Shown piece after piece: positions 12,137 through 23,242 of a stretch of 64,000 nucleotides of DNA. Below the pieces are notes generated by a model. The model worked only from the letters and a program-made list of their open reading frames with translations, did not search any database and was not told where the DNA came from. The stretch's first letter is position 1. Each line of letters starts with the position of its first letter. The stretch comes from Epiperipatus broadwayi. Lineage: Eukaryota; Onychophora; Udeonychophora; Euonychophora; Peripatidae. The stretch covers positions 12,317,296 through 12,381,295 of the forward strand of contig JAQFVV010012396.1 of assembly GCA_028023455.1 (NCBI GenBank), written 5' to 3'. The translations under genes and the position numbers were made by a program.

Positions 12137-13280
12137 GTTAACAAGATGTGGCATACAGATTACTGACCTATACAAAGTTTGGAATATCAAGATTGGAAAA
12201 TATTAGTGACTGATATTTAGCTGATGTGGGAATTAGATGACACTGTTACTTTTTATTCTGATAGTCATTTAAATAATGTTTGTAACAAGATGGTCTATAA
12301 GTGAGCTACCTGTGTCCAGAGATTTATAAAATCAAAGGAAATTTATGACTCAGTTATTTTGATATGGTATTTTATTTGATTGTTACATGATTTATTTATT
12401 TTATTTAATGCTTCATTATTTTGATATATATATGCTAAACTATTTATATTTTTGATTCCTGTGAATGGATATAATGGCAATTAATTCTATTGTAATTCTG
12501 CTGGTAAAATACATACTGAATAATTAATAATCAAATAAGTATAAATATTATTAATAAATAGCATTAATATTTTAATAATGCTTGCTCAATATTTTGATAG
12601 TGTTTTAAGTTTCCTGTACATGATAACTTGTTAATATTATTCATTATCTCTTGCCTGAAGTAATTTTAAAAAGATCAACATATTTAGATTCACAGAAATT
12701 GATAACATACAATAGCTACTAAAGTGAACAACCTTTTAAACGATTAAAAAGCCTTCTATTAACACAAAGTTAAATAGATTATAATGAAATTAAATTCTGT
12801 AAGGTCACATCTAGCTAATAAATCATAAAGTAATAAAATAAAATATTAATGAATAGAAATGAGCCCCCATTATAATTTTTTTTGGATGCAGGTGGCTCAG
12901 TTACAGATTAATTTGTTAATGAGTAAAAGTTCCCAGTTCAAACATGTACCTAAAGAAATTGAAGAAGAGGGAAAATTTTCAGACAGGGCATTTAATACAG
13001 AACTGCTGTTTTTCTAATCATAAAAAACTAAGATATTTATAGTCTAGTTATTCATAAGGAGTACAAGCTGGATAAATCTCAGAATCACAATTTATTTGAT
13101 AATGAAAAAAAAAATCTAAATTATACTTATAAGCAGCAACACTATTATTAAAATTATTAGTAAATCATGTTGGCAAGACTCAAAATCTCTCTATATATTA
13201 TTATAAAATAGAATGTGAAATTTGTAATACAAGTTCATATCAGAAATGAAAAAGAGGCTATACAGAAATGAATTAACATA
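12137..13280. other. Mostly unassigned; weak tRNA-like SINE remnant at 12890-12960
   Basis: At 12890 the words TGGCTCAGTTA (A-box-like) and AGTTCAAACATG (B-box-like) are spaced as in tRNA-derived SINEs, but the second is poor. The rest is A+T-rich sequence with no recognisable element. Confidence 0.3.
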
Positions 13281-13289
13281 TATATATAT

Positions 13290-14170
13290 TTATTAAGAGA
13301 AATTTATTATGCAGTACAAACCTACATTTTGCCATTACATGCTATTACAGTATAATATAAATTGTTTATTTTGTTACACTACGGTTTCATATGTAAATCA
13401 TTCAGCTTTAACATATTTGCTTCTATGTATGTAGTTGCTTCTCCAGTAGTTCAATTATGTGGATTTAGCAATCGTCTTCTTTATTTGAAGTTTCTCCAAG
13501 TGGCGTTTACCAAATAATCTGGAGTTATTAAATTATCTCTTTGTTTGATTTTTTCAATGATTTTCTTTAGTTCCATTCCCTGTGGATCTACCAATTTCCC
13601 AATAATGATTTTACATCGTATGCACCAGAATGAGAAGTACATGAAGATTGTAAGGCTTATTTCTGCATAAATGCCTTGTTTGATGCACAGTCTAATGGGT
13701 GTAAATTGCCCAAATGGGTTTGTCCATCTTGTGAAGAGTGTTCTATGGTAATTTAATTTATTACATCTTATAAATATGTGATCTATGAACTCCTCTTCCC
13801 TGCTGCACATCTGGCATATAGGGTCTATCTTCTTAATATTTCTTCAATGTGCCAGGTAGGTATTCATGGGAAGGGAGTCCAGGTTATATTTGATTATAAA
13901 GTCTTCGTAATTTGGTTCAATGAACCAATAATGAGATTTATATATCAGTTGCTGATTGGTGATGTCCAATTTTTTGTCGATTATGCACTTTTCTCCATTT
14001 AGTAATTTATGTGCTGTCCAGTATTTTATTTTGTGATTGGGTTTTCTTTTATGTCAATTACCTTTTGAATATTTGTATACAAAGAACTAATCCACTTGTT
14101 ATTAGCTAGTGGGGGCCAATCTGTAGGGGTGATGTCTTCTTTGGGTGATATGGTTGGGTATTTATATGTT
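13290..14170 (-). pseudogene. LINE-B 3' fragment: RT C-terminal region with Cys/His knuckle
   Basis: Read on the minus strand, the region gives pieces of a LINE RT C-terminus: SLPMNTYLAH, then a Cys/His knuckle CQMCSREEEFIDHIFIRC (C-x2-C ... H-x4-C), and further on FWCIRCKIII. The same order of blocks occurs at 32.7-33.1 kb (NLHALPPSYFLKYHG, CSLCHKEKE, LWCIKC) and at 55.4-55.7 kb, which defines one family, here called LINE-B. An AATAAA-like 3' end lies near 13300. The frame is open from 13810 to 13481 but broken upstream. Endonuclease and RT core are absent. Confidence 0.7.
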
Positions 14171-14484
14171 ACATATCAACATATGAGCCACATTTATTTA
14201 TCCAATCTGCTGCAAGAATAAAGCAAATTTATTATAATTATTTGCAGGCATTGATAGGATTATTTACTAACTTATGGACTAATTAAATCTGTAAAGATAA
14301 ATGTCATTATGACACTTCTTTATAAAAAATAATAAGCTGATTAGTCACATGAGGATCATATGGCATCGGATTACTAGAAGTGATTGTCTGGGTTTTGATG
14401 CATCTAAATTTCACAAGAAAATCCATAAAAAGAGAGCTAAAATATAATTTTAATTTGATACATACAATGTTCTTATTTCTATAC

Positions 14485-14850
14485 CAAACTATAAAGTGTT
14501 CATCATTTATTAAATCATCAGAATTTAATAGATGGATTTGAGTTTGAACTTAGCGGTTCTAGGATTATAATTCAAAAAATGTAATCAAGATTAGTGTCAC
14601 AAATACTTATAAAAATGTTTAAATATTTATTTTTCAACTATATTATTCTTCTTGAAAATAAATCTGTTTCATCTTTACCATAATAATTAACATATTTATG
14701 TTCCCCACAATATCAATACAATATGCCATGAAAGTAAATCAATAATTATCTGCAACATAATCATGATTTATCATTAGATGTGGCTTCTGTTTCAACAGTG
14801 ATGATATCAATCAGGATTTTGCTATTTTCAATTTGCATCAAAAATAGATA
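14485..14850 (+). repeat. Dispersed repeat, copy 1 (pair with 15498-15925)
   Basis: Shared words with copy 2 include TCATCATTTATTAA, GGATTTGAG/GGATCTGAG, GGTTCTAGGATTATAATT/TGTTCTAAGATTATAATT, TATATTATTCTTC and ATCATTAGATRTGG. They have diverged considerably. The B-box-like words near 14540 are too weak for a SINE call. Confidence 0.5.
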
Positions 14851-14959
14851 ACAATCAATCCTCAGAGGTTTGAATGTAATATATGTATCATAGACAAAAA
14901 TAACCCACTCCAGGACAAAAGTATTTCTGTTTCCTACAGAGGGAGTGAAGAAGAGTATT

Positions 14960-15391
14960 TGTTTATTGGGATCTTTATCAACAAGGGAATATACATGTAA
15001 ATGGAAAAATATGGGTGATTTAGTCTGCAAGTTGTGTAAGGAAAGCATAGAAAATATTAGGCATCTGTTACTTCAATGTAAATGCTTGGAAGCAGAAAGG
15101 ATACAAATAATGAAGTTATGGAAGATTAACTATGAACAAAGTGATTATACAGAATGTGAGTTATTGGTTTTTATGATAGGTTTGGGAAAAGATAAGGGGG
15201 GGATTTAGATATGAAGGTCATGGAGTTGACAAAGATTATGTTGTGGAAATGGGATGGAGCAGATTATGGAAAAACTTAGGGTGGAGAATGGAAAGGGAAT
15301 GTAAAGTGGCTAACAGGTTTCTCTGGGCATAAATTGGTGAGAGATTTCTGACTCAATATAAAAAGTCACAGTGCATCACGTCACTCACATT
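14960..15391 (+). mobile_element. LINE-A, 5'-truncated 3' end
   Basis: From about 14960 this copy runs parallel to the 3' ends in the 21.5-29.6 kb cluster. It codes for the last RT segment with the knuckle CKLCKESIENIRHLLLQC (C-x2-C-x8-H-x4-C) in an open frame to 15208. The shared 3' untranslated region follows (TTGTGGAAATGGGATGGAGC ... AGTCACAGTGCATCAC). It ends in a degraded CATCAC tail near 15391. It sits between two copies of an older repeat. Confidence 0.8.
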
Positions 15392-15497
15392 AGTCTTTGC
15401 ATTGCTAGCCAGTAAAGATTTGAATATTTTCCCATTTTTGTTTTCTTTAGCTATTAATAACTATATACCCATTTCTTGACCACTTTTAGATAATTAA

Positions 15498-15925
15498 ATT
15501 GACCATGAGCTCATCATTTATTAAGTCTGCAGAAATTAATACTTGGATCTGAGATTAAAATTTGCCCTGGCTGTTCTAAGATTATAATTTAATGAAGATA
15601 ATCAAATCCAATATCACAATACTTATGACCACATTTCAAAGATGCTTAAATATTTATATTTTCCCAGCCATATTATTCTTCCTGAAAAAGTCTATTTCCT
15701 TTAGTCCCACTTTTATCTTTATATTTGGCATGCAAATTCCCCTAAAATATTTATATATACATAATATGAAAGAGAATTCATCTGTAAGCTGCTTTTTTTT
15801 CTATTTTTTTTTTCTTTTTTTGAAAATCTTTTTTTTTATTAACCTGATGCATCATTAGATATGGATTCCTTTCAATATTGCAATGACATTAATCAGAATT
15901 TTTCTATTTTCCACTTGCAACAACA
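15498..15925 (+). repeat. Dispersed repeat, copy 2
   Basis: This is the diverged partner of 14485-14850, in the same orientation. It also contains a T-rich tract (15792-15838) and a (CAA)n tract near 15920. The plus frame at 15592-15858 crosses it but looks fortuitous. Confidence 0.5.
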
Positions 15926-16149
15926 ACAACAACAAAACATGACTTAGATCAGAAACAAAAATTTATTGACAGTTATTAGTTTAAAATTACATGACTTTAA
16001 ATAGCCTATTTTAGGGTAAAAATCTCACCAATCACTTACTGTAGAGAAATAATGAAGTGATTCCCCACCAGGCTTTCCAATTACTGAATGATTTGTGCTC
16101 ATATCTCAAATTAGCTATATAGCCATTCAATAGGCAATATTGTTTGTTT

Positions 16150-16290
16150 GTAAGAGTTGGCTACCTTAGAAAAAAACCTGATCTAAATTGGAATCTGAAA
16201 CAGATTTCCAAGTTTTACCCCATCTGGATTTGAACCTCAGATCATAAGCATAAATTACCATAAATATTACCACTATGTCACTAAATTCTT
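16150..16290 (-). mobile_element. tRNA-derived SINE
   Basis: On the minus strand the A-box-like TGACATAGTGG (16270-16280) and a perfect B box GGTTCAAATCC (16226-16236) are spaced about 34 bp apart, as in tRNA genes and tRNA-derived SINEs. The segment does not fold convincingly as a tRNA and continues into a non-tRNA body past the B box, so a SINE is more likely than a tRNA gene. Flanking duplications were not identified. Confidence 0.6.
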
Positions 16291-17067
16291 CCATTATCAA
16301 TATAATATAATAATGTTTTGTTAAATTAGAGCACACATTAGATTCAAAAGTTTAAAAGTGGCTATGCAAAGTTCAACAATAATGAAATGTATGTTAGTCT
16401 GTCTATTTTGATGACATCAGTAAATCACATTATCTAAGTTTTAAGATAATAAATGTAATCATTAATGAACTGGCAAGCTTTGTTGTAAATTAATTTTAAT
16501 AAAGTCTGTGCCATATGACTTTCAAAATGATTTATTACTCATGCATTAACAGAAATTTCTGATTATTAATAACTTTGAACTATGATAGTCAAAATGGTAG
16601 TTTTTTAAAAATATGTATATATTAAAGATGAAACATATATCCCTATTATGATATCTAAGTAACTTTAATATGGAATTAAATATCAATAGTTTGTTAAAGA
16701 TAATAATGAATGATGATCTAAAAATGGGACCCCTTAGACAACATCTCATTACAGTGATATATATTATATCAAACTACTTAATGACAACAATCATACTCAC
16801 ATTATTCATTTCACCATTCCAACTTTTCATTTGGGCTCTTAATTGTTTCAGCTACTTAAAATAATCTAAGAAGTTAATGATTTGCCATATAGCAAGAAAG
16901 ATGTATTTGTAGTTCATTTCTTAACTCAAAATCTATTTTTTTTTTTTTTAGAATAGAAGATGTTTATGAAATAAATCCCACAATTGTAAAAATATATATT
17001 TTTGTAATATTATATTTTTAAATATAGGTTATACTTTATATCCCTGGAGTTTAGATGTAAATATGGG

Positions 17068-17325
17068 GAATTTGAACCTAGACTTTCAAGCTTCCTTCAG
17101 CAACTAATACACATGACCACACACATGTGAAAAAAATAAATAATCTCCAATATATGTAGATGATAATCTGGACCAACTGATGAATGCTGGTTCAGCATGA
17201 AATATATATATTGGAGATCATGTATCCTTTTCACATGTATGTGGTCATGTAATTGGTTATATAAGATGGGACGAATGGCTGAAGGGAGCTTGAAAGTTTG
17301 GGTTCAAATCTCCTATAATAATATA
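17068..17325. mobile_element. Hammerhead-bearing repeat, head-to-head inverted pair
   Basis: The left arm (about 17068-17156, minus orientation) and right arm (about 17158-17325, plus) share in mirrored order CTTTCAAGC, CCTTCAGC, ACATGACCACA, CACATGTG and ATCTCCAATATAT. The right arm is the fuller copy and includes the ribozyme-like core. Both end in a B-box-like sequence (AGGTTCAAATT on the left arm read in reverse, GGGTTCAAATC on the right). It is flanked by A+T-rich DNA, with no certain duplication. Confidence 0.75.
17171..17258 (+). ncRNA. Hammerhead ribozyme-like motif (probably inactive)
   Basis: The core reads CTGATGA (17177-17183), a 5-bp stem II ATGCT/AGCAT with loop GGTTC (17184-17198), then GAAA (17199-17202). 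Downstream TTGGTT (17253-17258) can pair with GACCAA (17171-17176) as stem I. The base before the expected cleavage dinucleotide is A (ATGTAA before TTGG) where a U is needed, so cleavage is doubtful. The closing pair of stem II is A-U here and G-C in the other good copies, which is a compensatory change. Confidence 0.6.
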
Positions 17326-17329
17326 TTTT

Positions 17330-20155
17330 ATTATACATTTTAAAAATACATTACTATTGACTCATATTGTCATATACAATTATAATGTTTTACTAAAGCT
17401 ATTTAATTTTATATTTATACTATTATTTGATTTTCTCTGTATAATTTAATTAAACATAAATGTACTTAAAATAACAGATTTTCAATAAGTTGCTTCTCTT
17501 TTTATTATAATCTTTTCGCTTCAGTATAATGATATACATGCAATATAATGATATGCATAATTTCTCTTGCAATTCAACATATGTAAATCTCAATTTGATA
17601 CAGTGAATAATTACACCATAAAGTAGGACTCATTAATGCAGTTGCAGGTATCAATGGTGTTATCAAGTATAAGCATCTCTAACAATTTGTAGAAAAGTAT
17701 AAATTATTTTTTAAAAAAAATGGATACAAGTATTTCTATTATAAGCTATAAAAAGCAAAAAAAATGCAAATATACTAAAAATTTATCCTTTAAACAAATG
17801 ACTAACAGAAGAATTAAGAAATAGAGAAAACTTTATTCAATTAGCTTTAAAACAAAAAACTATAATTTGCATAATTATATAAATATGCAAATTACAATGC
17901 AATATTTGCATTAATGCATTGTCTGGCATGATTGCTATAGTTAAGCATGCATAAAAACAAAATTTCAGTTTAGTACTTATGATTTCTTTTTATTTTAATT
18001 ATGATTGTAGATTATAAGACAAAAATCAAAAATCACTATTGACAAGTTAGCAAAAATAATGAACTTAATATTTAATGCAAAATAAAAATTGCATTTAAAA
18101 ATGCAAAACTCACAATGCTGCAGCAATAAATTTAAGTGTTTTTAATTAATATTTTTTTCTATTTTATGTTAATTAAGGGAGTTGTATGATAATTGTTCAA
18201 ATCATCTACGAATTGTTCATAAAAAATGGTAAGGAAAATGTATACAATTAACTTAAATTTGCTCATGAATAATCATTTACAATATTTATTAGTAAATTAT
18301 CATTTATGTTAGTTTAGTTAATGCTATACTGATAATTTGTTTATTATAAAAAGACTTTTTCACATTTAGAAAAAATTAATAAACCTAGAAAATATTTATG
18401 ATATTCTACCTATACATAGATCTGACACTTAGAAAAAAATAATAAATAATATAGACAAAAAACACCATAAGCATATTAAAGAATTGATGATAACAGACTA
18501 CCAAAATAGGCAGTAACGTTAATATTAATTGAGAGACAGAAAAAGGGAAGTACAAAGATATAATAAATTAAACAACAAAGAAACATAAAAGATAACTAGA
18601 ATAGATTAATGTGAAAATTAAACACAAGTCATGGAATACCAGCCTCAAGTGGAATATAGATACTACTCAGCAATCTGTAGTAAAGCATATCCATTATGTA
18701 ACTGCAATACATATTCATGACTATATTGGACAAATAACCATTGGTTGGAATATAAGGCAGTTTATTAGGTCACATATATAGAATTTATACTATTTGGTAT
18801 ATATTGGAAATATTTATTTACAAATGTCTGACTAACTAAGTAATGTTTAAACTGGATTTTTATTCAAACAGAAATTGAACTATAATATGTATGTTAAAAT
18901 ATCTGATTTAAGACAGAAGGAATAACATGTCAGTAAGATTCAGTGATAAAGTGATAACGTATAATCATTGTTAGTGATAGTTTCATTTGCCCATTATCTC
19001 TTTTAACACATCTAGCATCCAAATATTTGAGGTGATTAAGGATTTAGCACAGTGATAGAGTGATGTACTAAAAATTAAAAGTTGGCAACTGAATTTCAAC
19101 TGAAAAAAAAAAAATCTCACCTTGAGTAATTGAATAAAACTATTGAGCTCAACCTATCACTTGAGCTCTCAAATATTATATACTTAATTGACCATATGGT
19201 TACTTTATATAAAACCTGCCAAACCCACAAAATCTTTAGTAAGTTTTTTATATCATTATGTTATTTTGAAATGTGATTATTACAACTTTATATCATCATT
19301 TGGATTTTTTAGTGAATATATTGATTGTATATGCCTGAAAACATATTTCATTTTTACTTATTTGCTTGATGTTTTGAAATAATTATATCCATTAGTATGG
19401 CATATTAATACTAATCATTTATAGCAGAAATCAAGCACAAGGTGGAAATAATTAACATGTAAATTATGTGTTTTAATAATGTAAACAGTGCATTAAAGTT
19501 TATTAAGTAGCTCTAAATATTGAGATGCCAGAATTATGTAAGAATGTGGGATATAATGGCAACCATTGTTGATGATAATGATCAACTATTAACATTTCCT
19601 TATTATCTAGTTATTTCAACTTGCTTTTAAGCAGAGAATATATATAAATTATATATTGCTGTTGCATATATCCACAACTTTTTGATATTAATGAAAAATT
19701 GTTAGCTTAGTTATTATGACAATATACTGAAACCAATATTAATTAGTAAATACCAGCATACATATATGTAATATGCATGTTTGAAAGCAGATTAGAAAAC
19801 TAGGCAATAACATGCTAAAGTCACACAATGATACTAATCATCATAGGTAATATTTTCCACCTCCTCAGCTAGATGAGCACTTGTGCATGGATACTTTAGA
19901 TAATAATTTGAGATTCAACAGATATAGGAGCCTCAACAAAATAAATCCAACAAAATTTTTTAAGATTTTAGAATTTTATTACAGTTGAAGGTCTGCAAAT
20001 TAATAGACTTTAATGACCTGAAAATTGTAAATAGGTTTCATCCTTAACACTATTTTTTTAAGCATCTTAATATTTGGTTCTATATACTATACATAATTTG
20101 CTAACTAAATATCGAATTCAATAAAATATAATATTAAAACATCCTCCTCTCCAAT
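17330..20155. other. Mostly unassigned; possible SINE remnant at 19045-19100
   Basis: TAGCACAGTGA near 19053 is A-box-like, and GAATTTCAACTG near 19090 is a decayed B box followed by an A run, so a tRNA-derived SINE remnant is possible. The frame at 19188-19382 and the others here have no support. Confidence 0.3.
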
Positions 20156-20700
20156 ATGTAAGGTGATTTGGACCAACTGATAAGTGATGGTTCAGGACAA
20201 TATGCATCTTGAAGATCATTTGTATTTTATCTTCATTCATATGTTTTCAAAACAATGTGAGGTGGGCGTGGAGGTTATAATACATTTATTAAAAATATTA
20301 CACATGGGAAAGAGAAATATAAATAACTCCATGGGTGTGCTTAATTTAAAATCAGATATATTCATTTTTATCAAGGGTTTAAAATTTATATCTGGACTAG
20401 AGATAATCTTTAGTTTAATAAATGCTTAGTGATACTACTTGTAAATCAAAATGTAACATTACATATGATAAAAATGTATATGAAATGTGATCTGGTGCAG
20501 ACGATGAGTACTGATTCAGCACAAAATGCATCTTGGGAATCATGTATCTTTTATTGTGTCTTTATGTATATGTTTTCTAAAAAAATGTGAGGTGGATTGG
20601 CAGTTATTTAATACATTTATGTAAAGTTTATCTTAAAAAAGAGAAAAAATAAATATTTTAAAAAGAGAGATAAAAATTTAAACCCCTGATAAGTCAAGGT
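20156..20700 (+). repeat. Tandem pair of degenerate hammerhead-bearing repeats
   Basis: Two units in the same orientation start near 20160 and 20475, about 316 bp apart. Each begins with a decayed ribozyme core (CTGATAA ... at 20177; ACGATGA ... at about 20501) and ATGCATCTT. A longer 3' body follows with GTATATGTTTTC/ATATGTTTTC, AATGTGAGGTGG and AATACATTTAT. Part of the body (TATATCTGGACTAG, near 20390) recurs near 47130. Both cores carry mutations at essential positions. This subfamily differs from the one at 17.2 and 44.3 kb downstream of the core. Confidence 0.6.
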
Positions 20701-21536
20701 TTTTCTAGTCCTCCAGCTATTCTCTGATATCAGATTTAAAACAATACTATGAAATTAGAACAGTTAACCCCCTTAAAAAATTCTTACAAAAACAAAACAA
20801 GGACGCATATTCTAGTCTTTAAAAATCTGTCGTAATTTAAAAAAAAAAAAATTTCAAGAAATTTAAATCTATTTTTGAATTTTTTCCTTATATTCTTCTT
20901 AATTATTAATAGATTTGGAAATGTAGGCCATTAATTGTTATGTAAAGTTGCATGTTGGTTGCTAACAAATAAGCAGGCTACTTTTTTTTTCTCTCAAAAT
21001 CGTGAAAATGTTTCATTGGTCTAATTGTGCAATAAGATTATATTAATTAATCTACAACTTGGAATCATTTAAATTCCAATATCTACAGCAAAAAAAAAAA
21101 AAAAGCTTTAATTTTTTTAGTTTCATCTTGTTAATTTAATCTTTTTAGATGATAACATGATTAAAATTACATCTTTTATATATACACCTACGTTTGTGAT
21201 CAAACTTAGAGGGATGGAAACTTTATGATGATCAATCACATTCTATTAGACATATATGTTCAAGTATTTTTGAAAATATGTTTAATTTTTATGATATAGT
21301 TTTTAATAAAAGTCTTATGGCACAGTGTTTTGAATCTGGCAGAGAAAATTTTCAAATCACAAGTAGGCTTGATTGTAGCCATTCTAGCTAGATATTGAAC
21401 AATGATCAATAAATAGTTATTTAACCATTTATTAGAAATAAAGATTTCAAGTTAATCTAAGTTGATAGAATGTTTAAATAGTCTAGTATTAGTCAGAAAA
21501 TGGGTATCTAGTTATTATCACTGTCTGTAAAACAAT
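20701..21536. other. A+T-rich non-coding stretch
   Basis: Nothing was recognised apart from A and T runs (for example near 20840 and 21090). Confidence 0.4.
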
Positions 21537-21691
21537 TGCAAAGATTATGTTGTGGAAATGGGATGGAGCAGAATATGGGAAAACTTAGACTGGGGAATGT
21601 AAAATTAAGTAGCTAACAAGTTTTTCTTGGTATAATTGCTGAGAGATTGTTGACTTCGTTTAAGAAGAAGCTATATCACATCACATCACAT
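21537..21691 (+). mobile_element. LINE-A 3' end (first unit of the cluster)
   Basis: This carries only the 3' untranslated region (AAGATTATGTTGTGGAAATG ... GCTGAGAGATTGTTGACTTC) and a tail of TCACA repeats ending at about 21691. The long LINE-A copy begins directly after this tail. Confidence 0.8.
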
Positions 21692-22168
21692 TAAAAAAAA
21701 TTTCATGCTATTTGTTAAATGCGTGTGCGATTGATCATTTGAGAGCATCACTATAAAGACTAATTATTGTGTATGAAAGTATAAATTGTGGTTAAGAGAA
21801 TGAGTTATTTGAAAGATTGAAAATTTTTGTGTTTGATTGTTTGAAAGATTTTCGTTTGCCATTTTAGGTATAGAAATTTTAAAATAAAAAAAGTTTTTTT
21901 GTTGAATGTGTGTTAGTGTAAGGATATTTATAAAAAAGTTGTATGTAAGATTAATTCGTTTTTAGTTAAGTTCATTATTGAAGGTTTTTTAAACTTTAAA
22001 ACAGTCATTTATTTTGAGAAAAAAGACAACGTTTGGGAGGCTTAAGGTCGGAAAACACGTGGTTATAGTTTGATGGGTTTTGGGAAAGAGTAAATTTATT
22101 TATTTTTCCGAGTAAGGGGGTTTGAAGAATAGGAGAGGGATTATAAAGTCAAATATAAAATAGGTGAC

Positions 22169-23140
22169 TTGAAAAATAAAAATATGGATTGCATTTGTAT
22201 TGCACAATGTATATATAATCATCAGAAAGAAATTAGGCAGGTGCTGGTAGAGAGTACAGTGTGTGCTGAGGTGTATCACTTGAAATGTTTGAATAATAGG
22301 AAGGATGTCACAGATTTCTGGTTATGTAGTCAGTGTGTAAATGTGATTAAAAAGGTGAGAAAGTGGTTTCTAAGTGTAGGTAGTCTAGAGAGAAAGTCAG
22401 GGGAGAGGGAGAAAATTGTAGTTAAGGAAGATATGAGAGAGTATGTTTTTACTGGAGTGTCAGGAGATATGGGTAGAGAAAGTAGTAATGCAATGGAGAT
22501 GGTTAGCCAGAGAATAAGTAAGATAGAGGAAGAAGTGAGGGATGTAGAAGTAAAATTAAAATTGCTAGAGATGAAGTGTGAGCAGATAAAGGAATTATTG
22601 AGTAGAAATGATACAGAAGAAATGGATAAGGAGGTCCAGAAGATGGTAGAAAATGTTACAGATGGAGTAGAGAAAGTAGACTATGAGACAGTATTGATAG
22701 GAGATTCAATAATCAGAGAATGTTGGGATATAATTGCAAGGGAAAATAGAAGCAGGTATGTAAGAGTGTGTTTTCCTGTAGCTAGAATTAGAGATGTGAC
22801 AGATAAAGTAAGAAAGCAAGGTAGTAGAGATGTATATGTTATGGTAGAGACTAATAATTTGTTAGAACCATCAGAGAGAGTAATGGATGAGTATGTAGAA
22901 TTGATTAGAAATTTGAATGAGATTAAAGGAAGAGTAGGAGTAGTTGGAATATTACCAAGATTTGACAGGAGGCATTTGTTAGATAGGGCATGTTCTATAA
23001 ATGAGAGATTGAAAAATTGTGTGAGAAAAATATTATGTTTGAGGATGTATGGGATTGGTTTATTTGAAAGAGGGAGTTATAAAGTAAAGATAGATTGCAC
23101 TTAAGAAAGCAAGGAAGTGAAGTTTTAGGGAGTCTGATAT
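22169..23140 (+). pseudogene. LINE-A ORF1: PHD-like finger, coiled coil, SGNH esterase-like domain
   Basis: The open frame is 311 codons (22169-23104). Residues 8-56 resemble a PHD finger: C10, C14, C32, H37, C40, C53 and C56, with VYHLKCL as in chromatin-reading fingers; the fourth Cys is Ser29. Residues 109-165 are rich in E, K, L and I with heptad spacing, a likely coiled coil. Residues 172-311 resemble an SGNH hydrolase: LIGDS (GDS at 178-180) and VETNNL at 226-231 (block III, with E where G is usual). The block V motif with the catalytic D and H appears as DRLHL in a shifted frame at about 23090, so one frameshift has cut it off. LINE ORF1 proteins of this type bind element RNA and are needed for transposition; the esterase role is unclear. 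The start is the first ATG of the frame. Confidence 0.75.
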
Positions 23141-23242
23141 TTAAAGAATATAATTCGGGAAACTTTTAAAGAGGGGTGGGCTTTTAAATTGTAATATTAT
23201 CAAAAAAAGAAGAATGGATGGGATATAAGAAATAAGCAAAAG

